Positions 32,762-42,179 are shown, numbered from the stretch's first letter. The stretch: 64,000 nucleotides of DNA from Thaumatotibia leucotreta (GCA_025490895.1 JALPQI010000760.1:62001-126000); one strand, 5' to 3'. The notes: a model not told the origin generated them from the letters alone. Program-made: numbers and translations.

Positions 32762-33384
32762 AAAAAACCGGCCAAGTGCGAGTCAGACTCGCGCGCAAAG
32801 GGTTCCGTACCATTATCAATTTATTATTTAAAAAATACAGTTAAATCAACCTACCTCAAAAACTATAGGAGATAATTTAATCAAACCAAAAATCGTTGAT
32901 AGAGTTTATTCAAATTCAAATTCAAAATTCAAATTCAAATAATTTATTTCAGAACAGAATAATTAATTATTAATGTGCATAACATAATTATATATTTTTT
33001 GAATTTTCTATCGCGTAGTTTAAAAAATAGAGGGGGGGGGCACATTTTTCAGACTTTGAGAGCTGATATCTCGAAAACGATTTGCTTTAATAAAAATGAG
33101 ATTTACAAACCTTCATATCATTTTCAAAGACCTTTATATTAATACCCCACACGCTTATATACAACTAAAAAATAATTTCAATCCCTCAGTTACATGTATG
33201 GAGGGCCCCCACCCCAATGGTTTTTTTTACAATTTAGTATAATAATCCCGTAGCGGTTCATACGACATATCCTTACCAAATTTCGTTACTGTAACATTTA
33301 TAGTTTCCGAGTAAATCGGCTGTGACAGACGGACAGACGGACTTGACGAATCTTCTTGACATTTTGGCTACGGAACCCTAAAAA
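32762..33384 (+). mobile_element. 'gccaagtgcgagtcggactc' repeat, copy 1
   Basis: Starts 'ccggccaagtgcgagtcaga' and ends 'ctacggaaccctaaaaa'. 'gggttccgta' near the start is inverted at the end as 'tacggaaccc'. It carries a runaway (attcaa)n at about 32907-32940, a G tract at 33034, and 'gacagacggacagacggact' before the end. Copy 2 is at 43422-43993. This repeat is very common in Lepidoptera; its class is unclear to me. Confidence 0.85.
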
Positions 33385-33421
33385 CACTGTATAGTGGTCA
33401 CTGTGTAGTGGTGTGGTGTAT

Positions 33422-33640
33422 TAAGTACAGATGTAGCTAGTGATCAGCTTCACAATACCATTGACTACGAGTAAATACACTGTGATCGACGGAAGGTCGT
33501 CTGGTGCAATTGGAAACACGTTGGACCGGCAATCCAGAGGAAGCGGGTTTGAATCCCGTGACAACCAGAGTCTTTCGCAGTTGATTTTTTCTATGGTAAG
33601 CACATCTGTTACGACATTGTGGGATTATCTGTATAGTGGT
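33422..33640 (+). mobile_element. SINE-3 copy
   Basis: Plus-strand copy from 'gtacagatgtagctagtgat' to 'acgacattgtgggattat'. A box 'tggtgcaattgg', B box 'gggtttgaatccc'. Slightly diverged from the 29-kb units and not duplicated. Confidence 0.85.
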
Positions 33641-33965
33641 ACCAAAATTCGTAAACGTTGCTTCACAAAAACCTTACCTTGTTACTTTTGTTAGTAATGG
33701 GAGCCTAAAAGGGAATTCAAATATCTATGATGTATAAGATTCCGAAGAATCTCTGAATTCCGGACGGGAAAAGACACTACTCATAAAGGGCGGAATTCGC
33801 AAATATCCGCAAAATTACATCAAAAAATACTCCCTTCGGAAAGAAACGCGATCGGTTAGGGAGTAAGTAGGCATAGCTATTTCTGTCATCAAAATGAGAG
33901 ATCTTTTTAACGAATATTGTGGAAAATGAATGATCTTGCCTTTTATTTTATTTTTTTATTTTTTG
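33641..33965. other. Unassigned DNA
   Basis: No feature was recognised between the SINE-3 and SINE-2 copies. Confidence 0.4.
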
Positions 33966-34252
33966 TCAGCCTCCATAACCTAGTTGGTAGTGACCCTGCC
34001 TACGAAGCTGGAGGTTCCGGGTTCGAGTCCCGGTGAGGGAAATATTTGTGTATTTATTTATCACAAATATTTGTTCCTTGGTCATGGCTGTCTATGTATT
34101 TATGTATCTATATGTATCTATCTATTATATAATTTATATCGCCTCTTGGTACCTACATCACAAACCTTAATTGAGCTTACCGTGGGACCAAGTCGATTTG
34201 TGTAAGATGTCCCAAGATATTTATTTATTTATTTATTTATTTATTTTAGACT
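33966..34252 (+). mobile_element. SINE-2, full length
   Basis: A box 'taacctagttgg', B box 'gggttcgagtccc', body as at 24.7 kb, and a (TTTA)n tail of about 28 bp at 34218-34246. Confidence 0.92.
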
Positions 34253-34309
34253 CCAATTGTCACCAGGCATTGGTAGCACCAGTGCCAACTGGCCCTTTGT
34301 GGGGCCTAC

Positions 34310-34385
34310 CCATTACATTACGCGTTGAACCGATGGCCGTTGGGGCGGGAAGGTTGGCGAGTGACCACGTACCGGAAGACAACAT
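34310..34385 (+). mobile_element. RTE-A internal fragment
   Basis: 'gttggggcgggaaggttggc' and 'ccacgtaccggaagacaac' match 1692-1740 of the first RTE-A copy (the DRWGGK...WRPRTGRR region). Its (TGA)n tail is missing, so a later deletion has removed the 3' end. Confidence 0.75.
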
Positions 34386-35059
34386 ATCGAATCAACAAAA
34401 TTCAAAACTTACTTGTTCAAGGTAGAATAGCCATTGAACCAATTGATTATATTTTATTTATTTGGTGCATCAACACAAATTTACAAAAACTGAGTGTACA
34501 GTAAACAAAGCCAATAAAAGATGTCCACAAAAATACAATGAACATGCAATAACAAGATATGGCGTGCGCATTTATACTAACTAACATTATCAACATAAGT
34601 TTCAGCTATAAAGTTTGCATGTACGTGAGTGTGTTTGTTGGTGTTGAGTAAGTGCATGAGTGAATGGTTCATTGTGAGATCAGTGTGATGTGTCTAATTA
34701 ACTTAAGTAAAGAATGATCACCAAATGATAATTATTACTTAATACTTGCCCTGTCGTGATTTCATTAATAATGAACGGATACGAGCTTTTAGAGTCCCTT
34801 TAGTGCAGTCAAAAAAGTCTATACAGGAGTCTTATATACAGTCATTATACAGTCTATAAGTCTATTTAGGACTAGTAAACCTAATCATATACGTCATAAC
34901 CCTGTAGACGCTAGGGGGCGCTTTGTTATACAACTACTGTGACAGACGCCATGCATATTCGATCAGCCACATATTTATGTTACGATAGAGCTGCCAATAA
35001 CAACCTACGGGCTACGTTTGTGTACACTGCTGTACAGTAATTTTAGAATATGTACACGT
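34386..35059. other. Unassigned DNA
   Basis: 34445-34480 ('tttatttatttggtgcatca') looks like the reverse of a LINE 3' tail, but no body was identified. Confidence 0.4.
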
Positions 35060-35070
35060 ATTCCCTAAAC

Positions 35071-35349
35071 ATGCCGTGTGGTGACGGCAGTAAGAATACA
35101 TTTATCACCACCCCAACTCCTCCTGCGGGTGTCGTAAGAGTCGACTAAGAGATTGAAGTGTCACTGACCATTTTACAAGATTGATGATGGGCAGCAGCGT
35201 TATATAGTGGACACATTACTGCGATCGCCAATCCGCTTGCCCAGCGTGGCGATTATGGGCATTTACCTCCTAATGCGTCTATACGCATAGTTGATAGGAG
35301 AGGCCTACGTCCAACAGTGGACTAACATAGGCTGATGATGATGATGATG
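35071..35349 (+). mobile_element. SINE-1 type copy with 11-bp TSD
   Basis: Bounded by the perfect direct repeat 'attccctaaac' at 35060-35070 and 35350-35360, so its ends are exact: it begins 'atgccgtgtggtgacggcag' and ends with (GAT)n, 279 bp. The TSD length fits LINE-driven retroposition. No RNA polymerase III B box is visible in the head. Confidence 0.95.
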
Positions 35350-35359
35350 ATTCCCTAAA

Positions 35360-35952
35360 CGCTCCCGACCGGTGGTCCAACCGCTATGTCCAACTAGTTG
35401 TGCCACGGGTAAGTAAAATTATCCGTGGTTCAACTGACAGATTACTTTTTTTTTACTGTCATGTAATTAGGACCCATAGTACAACTGAGGGTCAATAGGG
35501 ATGATGACTGTAGTTAAAATAAATTTTGTAACATTATGCACGACATAATACTCGAAGAAATGATTACTAAGATGTAGATTGCAGTAATTTTTGTACAGAA
35601 CTTCTATTTAATAAATTGAAAAGAACTTAAAAGAGTAGGTCATTTGGCAGTACTCAAACGTGACGTCACTTTTGAGTATTTCATATAAAATTCCATAGTG
35701 GTGATATTTTGACAGATCGAAAAAATATGCTGATTTGACTTGTCATTCATCATGCCTATTGTCCAACTAATATACGTAAATATAATTATGTTCTAGTATT
35801 GGACTACCGATAAATTTAGTATACCGTGGTACAACCAATTGGACCACGGGTAAACTAACTTCCTCGTAGTACAATCGGTTGGACTATGGATCATTTTATT
35901 TTCCCTTGGCCCAACCACTTGGACATAGCGGTTGGACCACGGGTCGGGAGCG
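35360..35952. mobile_element. TIR transposon with 'gtggtccaac' repeats
   Basis: The terminal 'cgctcccgacc' at 35360 and its inverse 'gggtcgggagcg' ending at 35952 continue inward ('gtggtccaaccgctatgtcc'). The subterminal motif 'tggtccaac' or 'ttggac' recurs about eight times in both orientations, as in transposase-binding arrays. It holds no ORF and is split by MITE-Z copy 3. Confidence 0.8.
35494..35760 (+). mobile_element. MITE-Z copy 3 (267 bp), nested
   Basis: Inside the transposon above, flanked by 'gtc' on both sides (35491-35493 and 35761-35763). The CRE-like 'gtgacgtcac' is intact. Very similar to copy 1. Confidence 0.88.
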
Positions 35953-35992
35953 TAATTAAATAAATTACCTACGTCATACATACATACAGACA

Positions 35993-36049
35993 TCATCAGC
36001 CTATCCACTGCTGGACGTAGGTCTCTCCTATTAACTATGCGTATAGACG
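35993..36049 (-). mobile_element. SINE-1 tail part, left of Gypsy
   Basis: 'catcatcagcctatccactg' to 'actatgcgtatagacg', cut by the Gypsy LTR at 36050. Confidence 0.85.
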
Positions 36050-36662
36050 TGTAGGTACTTATATACACATTTTCATTTTCAATCGTGTACATTTTACTCC
36101 TCCCACTAAATTATATATATTTACAATTTTTAACTTATACTTATATCTATATTTACATACCTATATTTATATATACAATTATAAACATATATTACATACC
36201 TACTATGTTTTTCATCAACACGCCAAGTTAGTCGACACATACTTATGCCAACCACCTAGTCGACGTCGATATCGATATCGACAAATGATATCGACCGTAC
36301 CCTCGCACTAGTCAATACCGGTTAGGTATGGAGACGCGGCGCCCGCGCATCAGAGGTCATTTGACAGTCATTGCCTAGATACGACGCGGAACGCATGTCT
36401 GTTTGCTCGCTAAACAATAGCCGCGATCTTAGTGCTTGCTTGCTTGTTTGTATACCTATCCTATTTTCTATCTTTCGGACTTTACTTGCTATCGCTTAAG
36501 ACTTTTCTGTGCTTGTGCATTCTACCCTTCTGTGCCTTCTGAACTGCTTGTGTATGCATCCTGTGTGTACTCCAATATACGCTGAATTGTAAGTTGTGCA
36601 TTTTATTATTTATACACAAACTCCCAGTGCGTAATAGTACATCCCGATCACATACGCTATAC
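36050..36662 (+). repeat. Gypsy LTR 1
   Basis: Begins 'tgtaggtacttatataca', has an AT-rich first third and a GC-richer end ('ggagacgcggcgcccgcgca'). Ends just before the primer site. Copy 2 lies exactly 4597 bp downstream without indels. The promoter and poly(A) signal should lie here but no precise element can be named. Confidence 0.88.
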
Positions 36663-36674
36663 TGGTGACCCCAA
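36663..36674 (+). promoter_or_regulatory. Primer-binding site (tRNA-Trp-like)
   Basis: 'tggtgaccccaa' directly follows the LTR and would pair with a tRNA 3' end 'ggggtcacca', as in tRNA-Trp. It starts minus-strand DNA synthesis. Confidence 0.75.
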
Positions 36675-36676
36675 TT

Positions 36677-37561
36677 ATGAGCCAAGAAAGGGAATTTAAA
36701 GATGCACTCGATCCACCCGCAGGCGCGTCAGCAGAAAATAGTGCGGGGACAGAGTCGATAGCTGCAACGAACGTTTTTAAGGTCGGTGTGAAAGTGCCAC
36801 CGTTCTGGGCCGAAGAACCGGAGATTTGGTTCGCCCAGGTCGAAGGGCAATTCCACAATTCCGGTATCACGAGCGACGTCACGAAGTTCAACTACGTCAT
36901 CTCCCATCTCGACAACCAGTATTCTCGTGAGGTGAAGGATATAATAATTAACCCTCCCGCCGCCCAGAGATACGAGAAGCTCAAAACTGAGCTCATCAAG
37001 AGGCTGGGCATCTCCAACGAGAGGAAAACCAAGCAGTTGTTGATGCATGAAGAGCTCGGCGATCGGAAACCGTCTCATTTCTTCCGACACCTTAAAGACC
37101 TCGCAGGACCAGCAGTACCAGACGAATTTATCAAGTCTATCTGGACCACTCGCCTCCCTCATGGCGTACAGATGGTATTAGCGGGCCAGCCAGCTGCAAC
37201 ATCACTAGAGGACCTGTGCGATTTAGCTGACCGGGTCAACGATTTAACCTGTTCCTCGCCTAAAGTTGCCACCGTGAGTACCGGAGCTGCAGCATCGAAC
37301 TCAAGCGACTTAGCAAAGGAGATTGCAGAGCTTCGAAGACAGTTCCAGCAGTTCCAGGCCTTTTCACTGAGCAGGAATAGCAGGTCCAGGGCTCGTGCTT
37401 CTACTGGAAAGCGGAACTCCTCAAGCTCCAGACATCGATCCCAGTCGAATTACCGCAAGTTCCCTCTCTGTTGGTACCACGGGAAATTCGGAGACCAGGC
37501 CAGCAAGTGCGTTCGACCATGTGACTTCAAGCCGGCGGAAAACTCCAGGGGCAGTCGATAA
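36677..37561 (+). CDS. gag: Gypsy Gag
   Basis: 294 residues from the first ATG (36677); an upstream in-frame GTG at 36665 lies within the primer site and is not used as a start here. The N-terminal half carries the 'VPPFWAEEPEIWFAQVEGQF' capsid-like block typical of arthropod CsRn1/Kabuki Gags. A basic, serine/arginine-rich stretch (roughly 225-262) precedes a zinc knuckle near 264-283 with the order C-x2-H-x9-C-x3-C, the unusual CHCC type of the CsRn1 clade instead of CCHC. The stop TAA overlaps the ATG of pol as 'taatg'. No frameshift or internal stop was seen, so it could be functional. Gag would assemble cytoplasmic particles that package element RNA. Confidence 0.93.
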   Translation: MSQEREFKDALDPPAGASAENSAGTESIAATNVFKVGVKVPPFWAEEPEIWFAQVEGQFHNSGITSDVTKFNYVISHLDNQYSREVKDIIINPPAAQRYEKLKTELIKRLGISNERKTKQLLMHEELGDRKPSHFFRHLKDLAGPAVPDEFIKSIWTTRLPHGVQMVLAGQPAATSLEDLCDLADRVNDLTCSSPKVATVSTGAAASNSSDLAKEIAELRRQFQQFQAFSLSRNSRSRARASTGKRNSSSSRHRSQSNYRKFPLCWYHGKFGDQASKCVRPCDFKPAENSRGSR

Positions 37562-40500
37562 TGGCGGCTGACGATTGCCCATCGACATCTACTGGTCGCC
37601 TGTTCGTCACCGACCGCTCTTCAAAGACGCAGTTTCTAGTCGATACTGGAAGCGACCTCTGCGTCTACCCACGGTCGGCGCTGTGTGATCGTCGTTCACG
37701 GACTGGGTATAGTTTATGTGCTGCAAACGGTTCTAATATTGCTACTTATGGTTTTATCACATTAAGCTTAGATTTCGGTTTACGTAGAACTTTTATGTGG
37801 CGCTTTGTAGTTGCCGATGTTACCAAACCGATAATAGGCGTCGATTTTATAAACTTTTATAAGTTGCTTGTAGACTGTCCTAACAAACGCTTAATTGACA
37901 TGTTAACCTTAATTTCTGCAATTGGTTCTACAGCCAACACTAAAGACGTGTGTTCCGTAAAAGTCGTAACTGGTGAGTCTCGGTTTCATAAAATTCTTGA
38001 CGAATTCCCCGATATAACTCGACCAGCTGGTAGGCATAACACTAATAATGTACCCCATAACACAGTCCACCACATTCGCACCACACCAGGCCCCCCAGTG
38101 TCTTTACCACCCCGTCGTTTAGCTCCTGATAAACTGAAAATCGCCCAGGAAGAGTTCCAGATGATGCTGGCCATTGGGACAGCTAGGCCATCAGAAAGCG
38201 CCTGGTCGTCACCCCTGCACCTGGCTCCGAAGAAAGGAAACGGATGGCGGCCCTGCGGAGACTATCGCAGTTTGAATGCTCGTACAGTGCCTGACAGGTA
38301 TCCGATTAAGCACATCCACGATTTTAGTCACGATATTGCTGGTTGTAACATTTTCAGTACGCTTGACTTGGAAAAAGCATATAATCAGATACCTGTCAGC
38401 CCTGACGACATTCCGAAAACGGCCATCACAACTCCTTTCGGGCTCTTTGAGTTCCCGTTTATGACGTTTGGACTGCGGAACGCAGGTCAAACGTTTCAAC
38501 GGTTCGTCGATGAGCTGACCAGGGGCCTCGACTTTGTTTATGCGTATTTGGACGATTTTCTAATTTACTCTAGGAGCGAGACAGAGCATGAAGAGCACCT
38601 GCGTGTAGTCTTCAACAGGCTGAAGCAGTACGGCATGCTGGTGAACACTTCGAAGTGTGTCCTGGGAGCTCATGAGGTAACCTTTTTAGGGTACCAGATC
38701 TCCGCCAGTGGTTGCAAACCTCTAGAATCCAAGGTTCAAGCTGTCATGGATTTCCCTGCCCCAACGAATGTTAGACAGCTACGAGGCTTCTTGGGCATGT
38801 TAAATTTTTACAGAAGATTTCTCCCAAGAGCTGCAGAAATACAAGCCCCTCTGCATGCCTTGTTAACAGGTTCGGTAAAGGGTTCACAGCCAATCAACCT
38901 ATCTGGCGACACCCTGAATGCTTTTCAGACGTGTAAGGAAAGCCTGTCTAAGGCCGCCATGTTGGCGCATCCTGATTGTGCCGCAAAACTGGCGGTGGTC
39001 ACGGATGCTTCAGACCGGGCAATCGGCGCAGTGCTCCAACAATTTAAAAACAATGTGTGGGAACCACTGGCCTTCTTCTCCCGGAAGCTTAGCCCCGCTC
39101 AGGCGAAATACTCCCCTTATGACAGGGAGTTATTAGCCATTTACGAGGCCATAAAATATTTTAGGTATATGCTCGAGGCTCGTCACTTCACCGTCTATAC
39201 TGACCATAAGCCCATTAGTTTCGCCTTTCACGAAAGAAAGAGTAACTGTTCGCCCAGGCAGTATAGGCACCTAGACTTCATATCTCAATTCACGACAGAC
39301 ATCCGCCATATAAGTGGCAAGGATAATGTGGTTGCTGATGCCTTGTCGCGAATTGAGGAACTGGAAGCACCTGTCAGCTTTGACACTATCGCCCAACAGC
39401 AGACATCCGATCCTGAACTTGAAATCCTATTAAATCAAGGTTCATCGTTACAGTTGCGGAAACTTCATGTCCCTGGAAGCCAAACACCTCTGTATTGTGA
39501 TGTCAGTACACTGGTTACCAGGCCCTATATACCCAAGTCTCTGCGAAGGCAAGTTTTCGATAGCCTACATTCTCTAAGTCATCCCGGCTGTAACGCGTCA
39601 GCGAAACTGGTTTCTGAGCGTTTTGTTTGGCCAGGAGTGAACCGAGATTGTAGGGAGTGGGCGCGGTCCTGCATTCAGTGCCAACGAGCTAAAGTCAACC
39701 GTCACGTGACTTCCTCGCTGGGCACTTTCGACTTACCACGCGCCCGTTTTAAACAGATACACATTGATCTGGTCGGACCTCTTCCAATTTCCCAAGGCTG
39801 TCGGTATTGTCTCACAGCAGTAGATCGATTTACTCGCTGGCCAGAGGCGATACCGATAGAAGATGCTACGGCAGAGACCGTTGCAAAAGCACTGCTGTCT
39901 ACCTGGATTGCTCGATTTGGCTGTCCTACAAGCATTACTACTGACCGTGGACGTCAGTTCGAATCAGCTTTGTTTCAATGCTTGTCTAGGATGGCTGGAT
40001 TCGAGCACAAAAGGACAACAGCATACCATCCGGCTTGCAACGGTTTAGTTGAACGGTTTCACCGTCAACTAAAAGCGGCTATCGTCTGTCATGCAAATGA
40101 CAGATGGACTGAGTCGCTGCCGTTGGTCTTGTTGGGAATACGTACTTCCTACAAAGAAGATCTGCAAGGATCTTCAGCCGAGCTAGTGTACGGAGAACCG
40201 TTGAGACTCCCTGGGGAGTTCTGGGAGCCCATTCCTAACGGTAGTTCAGATATTTCTGACTTCTCAGCCAGACTAAGCGGCTTTGTAGAAAAGTTACGAC
40301 CCGTTCCAGCTTCACGCCACTGTAAGCCCAGAGTATTTGTTCACAAAGAACTAGAAACCTGTAGTCATGTCTTCCTGCGTGATGACACTACAAGAGGTTC
40401 CCTTACTCCAGCTTACTCTGGGCCACACAAAGTTCTCATGAGAGAAGACAAGTTTTTTAAAATTCTTCTCAATAATAAGGAAGTTACTGTCTCTATTGAC

Positions 40501-40626
40501 CGGCTCAAACCAGCCTTTATATTAGATGTCAAAGACACTACCGCGTCAGAAGAACCTCAGTTGCCCCAAAACAAAACAACTCGTTCGGGTCGCGTTATTA
40601 GGTTCCCTGATTATTATCGTCCCTGA
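37561..40626 (+). CDS. pol: Gypsy Pol polyprotein (PR-RT-RH-IN)
   Basis: 1021 residues, uninterrupted. Aspartic protease with DTGS at 28-31. Reverse transcriptase around 190-430 with the catalytic YLDD at about 329-332. RNase H beginning near 'VTDASDRAIGAVL'. Integrase with an HHCC zinc domain ('HSLSHPGC...CIQCQ') and a D,D-35-E triad at D736, D795 and E831. A C-terminal GPY/F-like module ('AYSGPHKV') follows. The domain order PR-RT-RH-IN is that of Ty3/Gypsy. The ATG overlaps the gag stop in 'taatg' (-1 relative to gag), so Pol is made either by re-initiation or by a frameshift; the sequence alone does not decide. All key catalytic residues are present. No env-like ORF follows: the stop at 40624 is 20 bp before the second LTR. 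Confidence 0.95.
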   Translation: MAADDCPSTSTGRLFVTDRSSKTQFLVDTGSDLCVYPRSALCDRRSRTGYSLCAANGSNIATYGFITLSLDFGLRRTFMWRFVVADVTKPIIGVDFINFYKLLVDCPNKRLIDMLTLISAIGSTANTKDVCSVKVVTGESRFHKILDEFPDITRPAGRHNTNNVPHNTVHHIRTTPGPPVSLPPRRLAPDKLKIAQEEFQMMLAIGTARPSESAWSSPLHLAPKKGNGWRPCGDYRSLNARTVPDRYPIKHIHDFSHDIAGCNIFSTLDLEKAYNQIPVSPDDIPKTAITTPFGLFEFPFMTFGLRNAGQTFQRFVDELTRGLDFVYAYLDDFLIYSRSETEHEEHLRVVFNRLKQYGMLVNTSKCVLGAHEVTFLGYQISASGCKPLESKVQAVMDFPAPTNVRQLRGFLGMLNFYRRFLPRAAEIQAPLHALLTGSVKGSQPINLSGDTLNAFQTCKESLSKAAMLAHPDCAAKLAVVTDASDRAIGAVLQQFKNNVWEPLAFFSRKLSPAQAKYSPYDRELLAIYEAIKYFRYMLEARHFTVYTDHKPISFAFHERKSNCSPRQYRHLDFISQFTTDIRHISGKDNVVADALSRIEELEAPVSFDTIAQQQTSDPELEILLNQGSSLQLRKLHVPGSQTPLYCDVSTLVTRPYIPKSLRRQVFDSLHSLSHPGCNASAKLVSERFVWPGVNRDCREWARSCIQCQRAKVNRHVTSSLGTFDLPRARFKQIHIDLVGPLPISQGCRYCLTAVDRFTRWPEAIPIEDATAETVAKALLSTWIARFGCPTSITTDRGRQFESALFQCLSRMAGFEHKRTTAYHPACNGLVERFHRQLKAAIVCHANDRWTESLPLVLLGIRTSYKEDLQGSSAELVYGEPLRLPGEFWEPIPNGSSDISDFSARLSGFVEKLRPVPASRHCKPRVFVHKELETCSHVFLRDDTTRGSLTPAYSGPHKVLMREDKFFKILLNNKEVTVSIDRLKPAFILDVKDTTASEEPQLPQNKTTRSGRVIRFPDYYRP

Positions 40627-40634
40627 GGGACTCT

Positions 40635-40646
40635 GGTGGGGGGTGG
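40635..40646 (+). promoter_or_regulatory. Polypurine tract
   Basis: 'ggtggggggtgg' ends immediately before 'tgtagg' of the second LTR, the position of the plus-strand primer. Confidence 0.8.
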
Positions 40647-41259
40647 TGTAGGTACTTATATACACATTTTCATTTTCAATCGTGTACATTTTACTCCTCC
40701 CACTAAATTATATATATTTACAATTTTTAACTTATACTTATATCTATATTTACATACCTATATTTATATATACAATTATAAACATATATTACATACCTAC
40801 TATGTTTTTCATCAACACGCCAAGTTAGTCGACACATACTTATGCCAACCACCTAGTCGACGTCGATATCGATATCGACAAATGATATCGACCGTACCCT
40901 CGCACTAGTCAATACCGGTTAGGTATGGAGACGCGGCGCCCGCGCATCAGAGGTCATTTGACAGTCATTGCCTAGATACGACGCGGAACGCATGTCTGTT
41001 TGCTCGCTAAACAATAGCCGCGATCTTAGTGCTTGCTTGCTTGTTTGTATACCTATCCTATTTTCTATCTTTCGGACTTTACTTGCTATCGCTTAAGACT
41101 TTTCTGTGCTTGTGCATTCTACCCTTCTGTGCCTTCTGAACTGCTTGTGTATGCATCCTGTGTGTACTCCAATATACGCTGAATTGTAAGTTGTGCATTT
41201 TATTATTTATACACAAACTCCCAGTGCGTAATAGTACATCCCGATCACATACGCTATAC
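40647..41259 (+). repeat. Gypsy LTR 2
   Basis: Same length as LTR 1 and, by eye, the same sequence. Unlike a normal 3' LTR it is followed by the primer site (41260) and a second gag, so it is internal to a tandem arrangement. Confidence 0.9.
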
Positions 41260-41273
41260 TGGTGACCCCAATT

Positions 41274-41911
41274 ATGAGCCAAGAAAGGGAATTTAAAGAT
41301 GCACTCGATCCACCCGCAGGCGCGTCAGCAGAAAATAGTGCGGGGACAGAGTCGATAGCTGCAACGAACGTTTTTAAGGTCGGTGTGAAAGTGCCACCGT
41401 TCTGGGCCGAAGAACCGGAGATTTGGTTCGCCCAGGTCGAAGGGCAATTCCACAATTCCGGTATCACGAGCGACGTCACGAAGTTCAACTACGTCATCTC
41501 CCATCTCGACAACCAGTATTCTCGTGAGGTGAAGGATATAATAATTAACCCTCCCGCCGCCCAGAGATACGAGAAGCTCAAAACTGAGCTCATCAAGAGG
41601 CTGGGCATCTCCAACGAGAGGAAAACCAAGCAGTTGTTGATGCATGAAGAGCTCGGCGATCGGAAACCGTCTCATTTCTTCCGACACCTTAAAGACCTCG
41701 CAGGACCAGCAGTACCAGACGAATTTATCAAGTCTATCTGGACCACTCGCCTCCCTCATGGCGTACAGATGGTATTAGCGGGCCAGCCAGCTGCAACATC
41801 ACTAGAGGACCTCTGCGATTTAGCTGACCGGGTCAACGATTTAACCTGTTCCTCGCCTAAAGTTGCCACCGTGAGTACCGGAGCTGCAGCATCGAACTCA
41901 AGCGACTTAGC
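41274..41911 (+). pseudogene. gag: Second Gypsy gag, 3'-truncated
   Basis: Repeats the first ~213 codons of gag, with one silent change. It breaks after 'cgacttagc' (41911), before the basic region and zinc knuckle, and reads two codons into flanking SINE-1 before a stop. It could still make the capsid-like part of Gag from LTR 2. Confidence 0.92.
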
Positions 41912-42056
41912 TTATTAACTATGCGTTGCGTATAGACGCATTAGGAGATAAATGCCCATAATCGCCACACTGGGCAAGCGGATTGATGATCACAGTAATG
42001 TGTCCACTATGATGATGCCGCTGCCCATCATCAATCTTTAATCAAAGAATGGTCAG
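41912..42056 (-). mobile_element. SINE-1 part, right of Gypsy
   Basis: Begins 'ttattaactatgcgttgcgt' and continues 'atagacgcattaggagataa', overlapping what is already present at the left flank (36020-36049). It includes a 'gcgttgcgt' stutter, so it is not a clean continuation of the left half. It ends before the SINE-1 head. Confidence 0.8.
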
Positions 42057-42179
42057 TAATTATTCTTGTTTAAATAACGGGTGGGCTTATATATTTCATT
42101 GACTTATGGCAAGAATGATTACCTCAAAAACTTGGTCGAATCCAGAGCTCATAACGCTTACAATCTCGCTGCTTTGCCT

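Larger units (their letters stand above)
36050..41911 (+). mobile_element. Ty3/Gypsy element, CsRn1/Kabuki-like
   Basis: Order: LTR (36050-36662), primer site, gag, pol, polypurine tract, second LTR (40647-41259), then a repeated leader and gag cut at 41911. The Gag CHCC motif and a primer site matching the 3' end of tRNA-Trp ('tggtgacccc') are hallmarks of the CsRn1 clade, which includes Bombyx Kabuki. The repeated 1.26 kb shows one difference by eye (37216 G against 41813 C, silent). It therefore inserted or duplicated very recently. A terminal third LTR is missing. Confidence 0.9.

Noticed and set aside
35041..35349. SINE-1 as a DNA transposon or Helitron
   Set aside because: No inverted ends and no CTRR terminus; the 11-bp TSD and the (TGA)n tail favour retroposition.
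36482..37162. Open frames on the minus strand within gag (and their twins 4597 bp downstream)
   Set aside because: They mirror the gag coding frame and LTR, with no independent motif; the duplicates exist only because the element is repeated.
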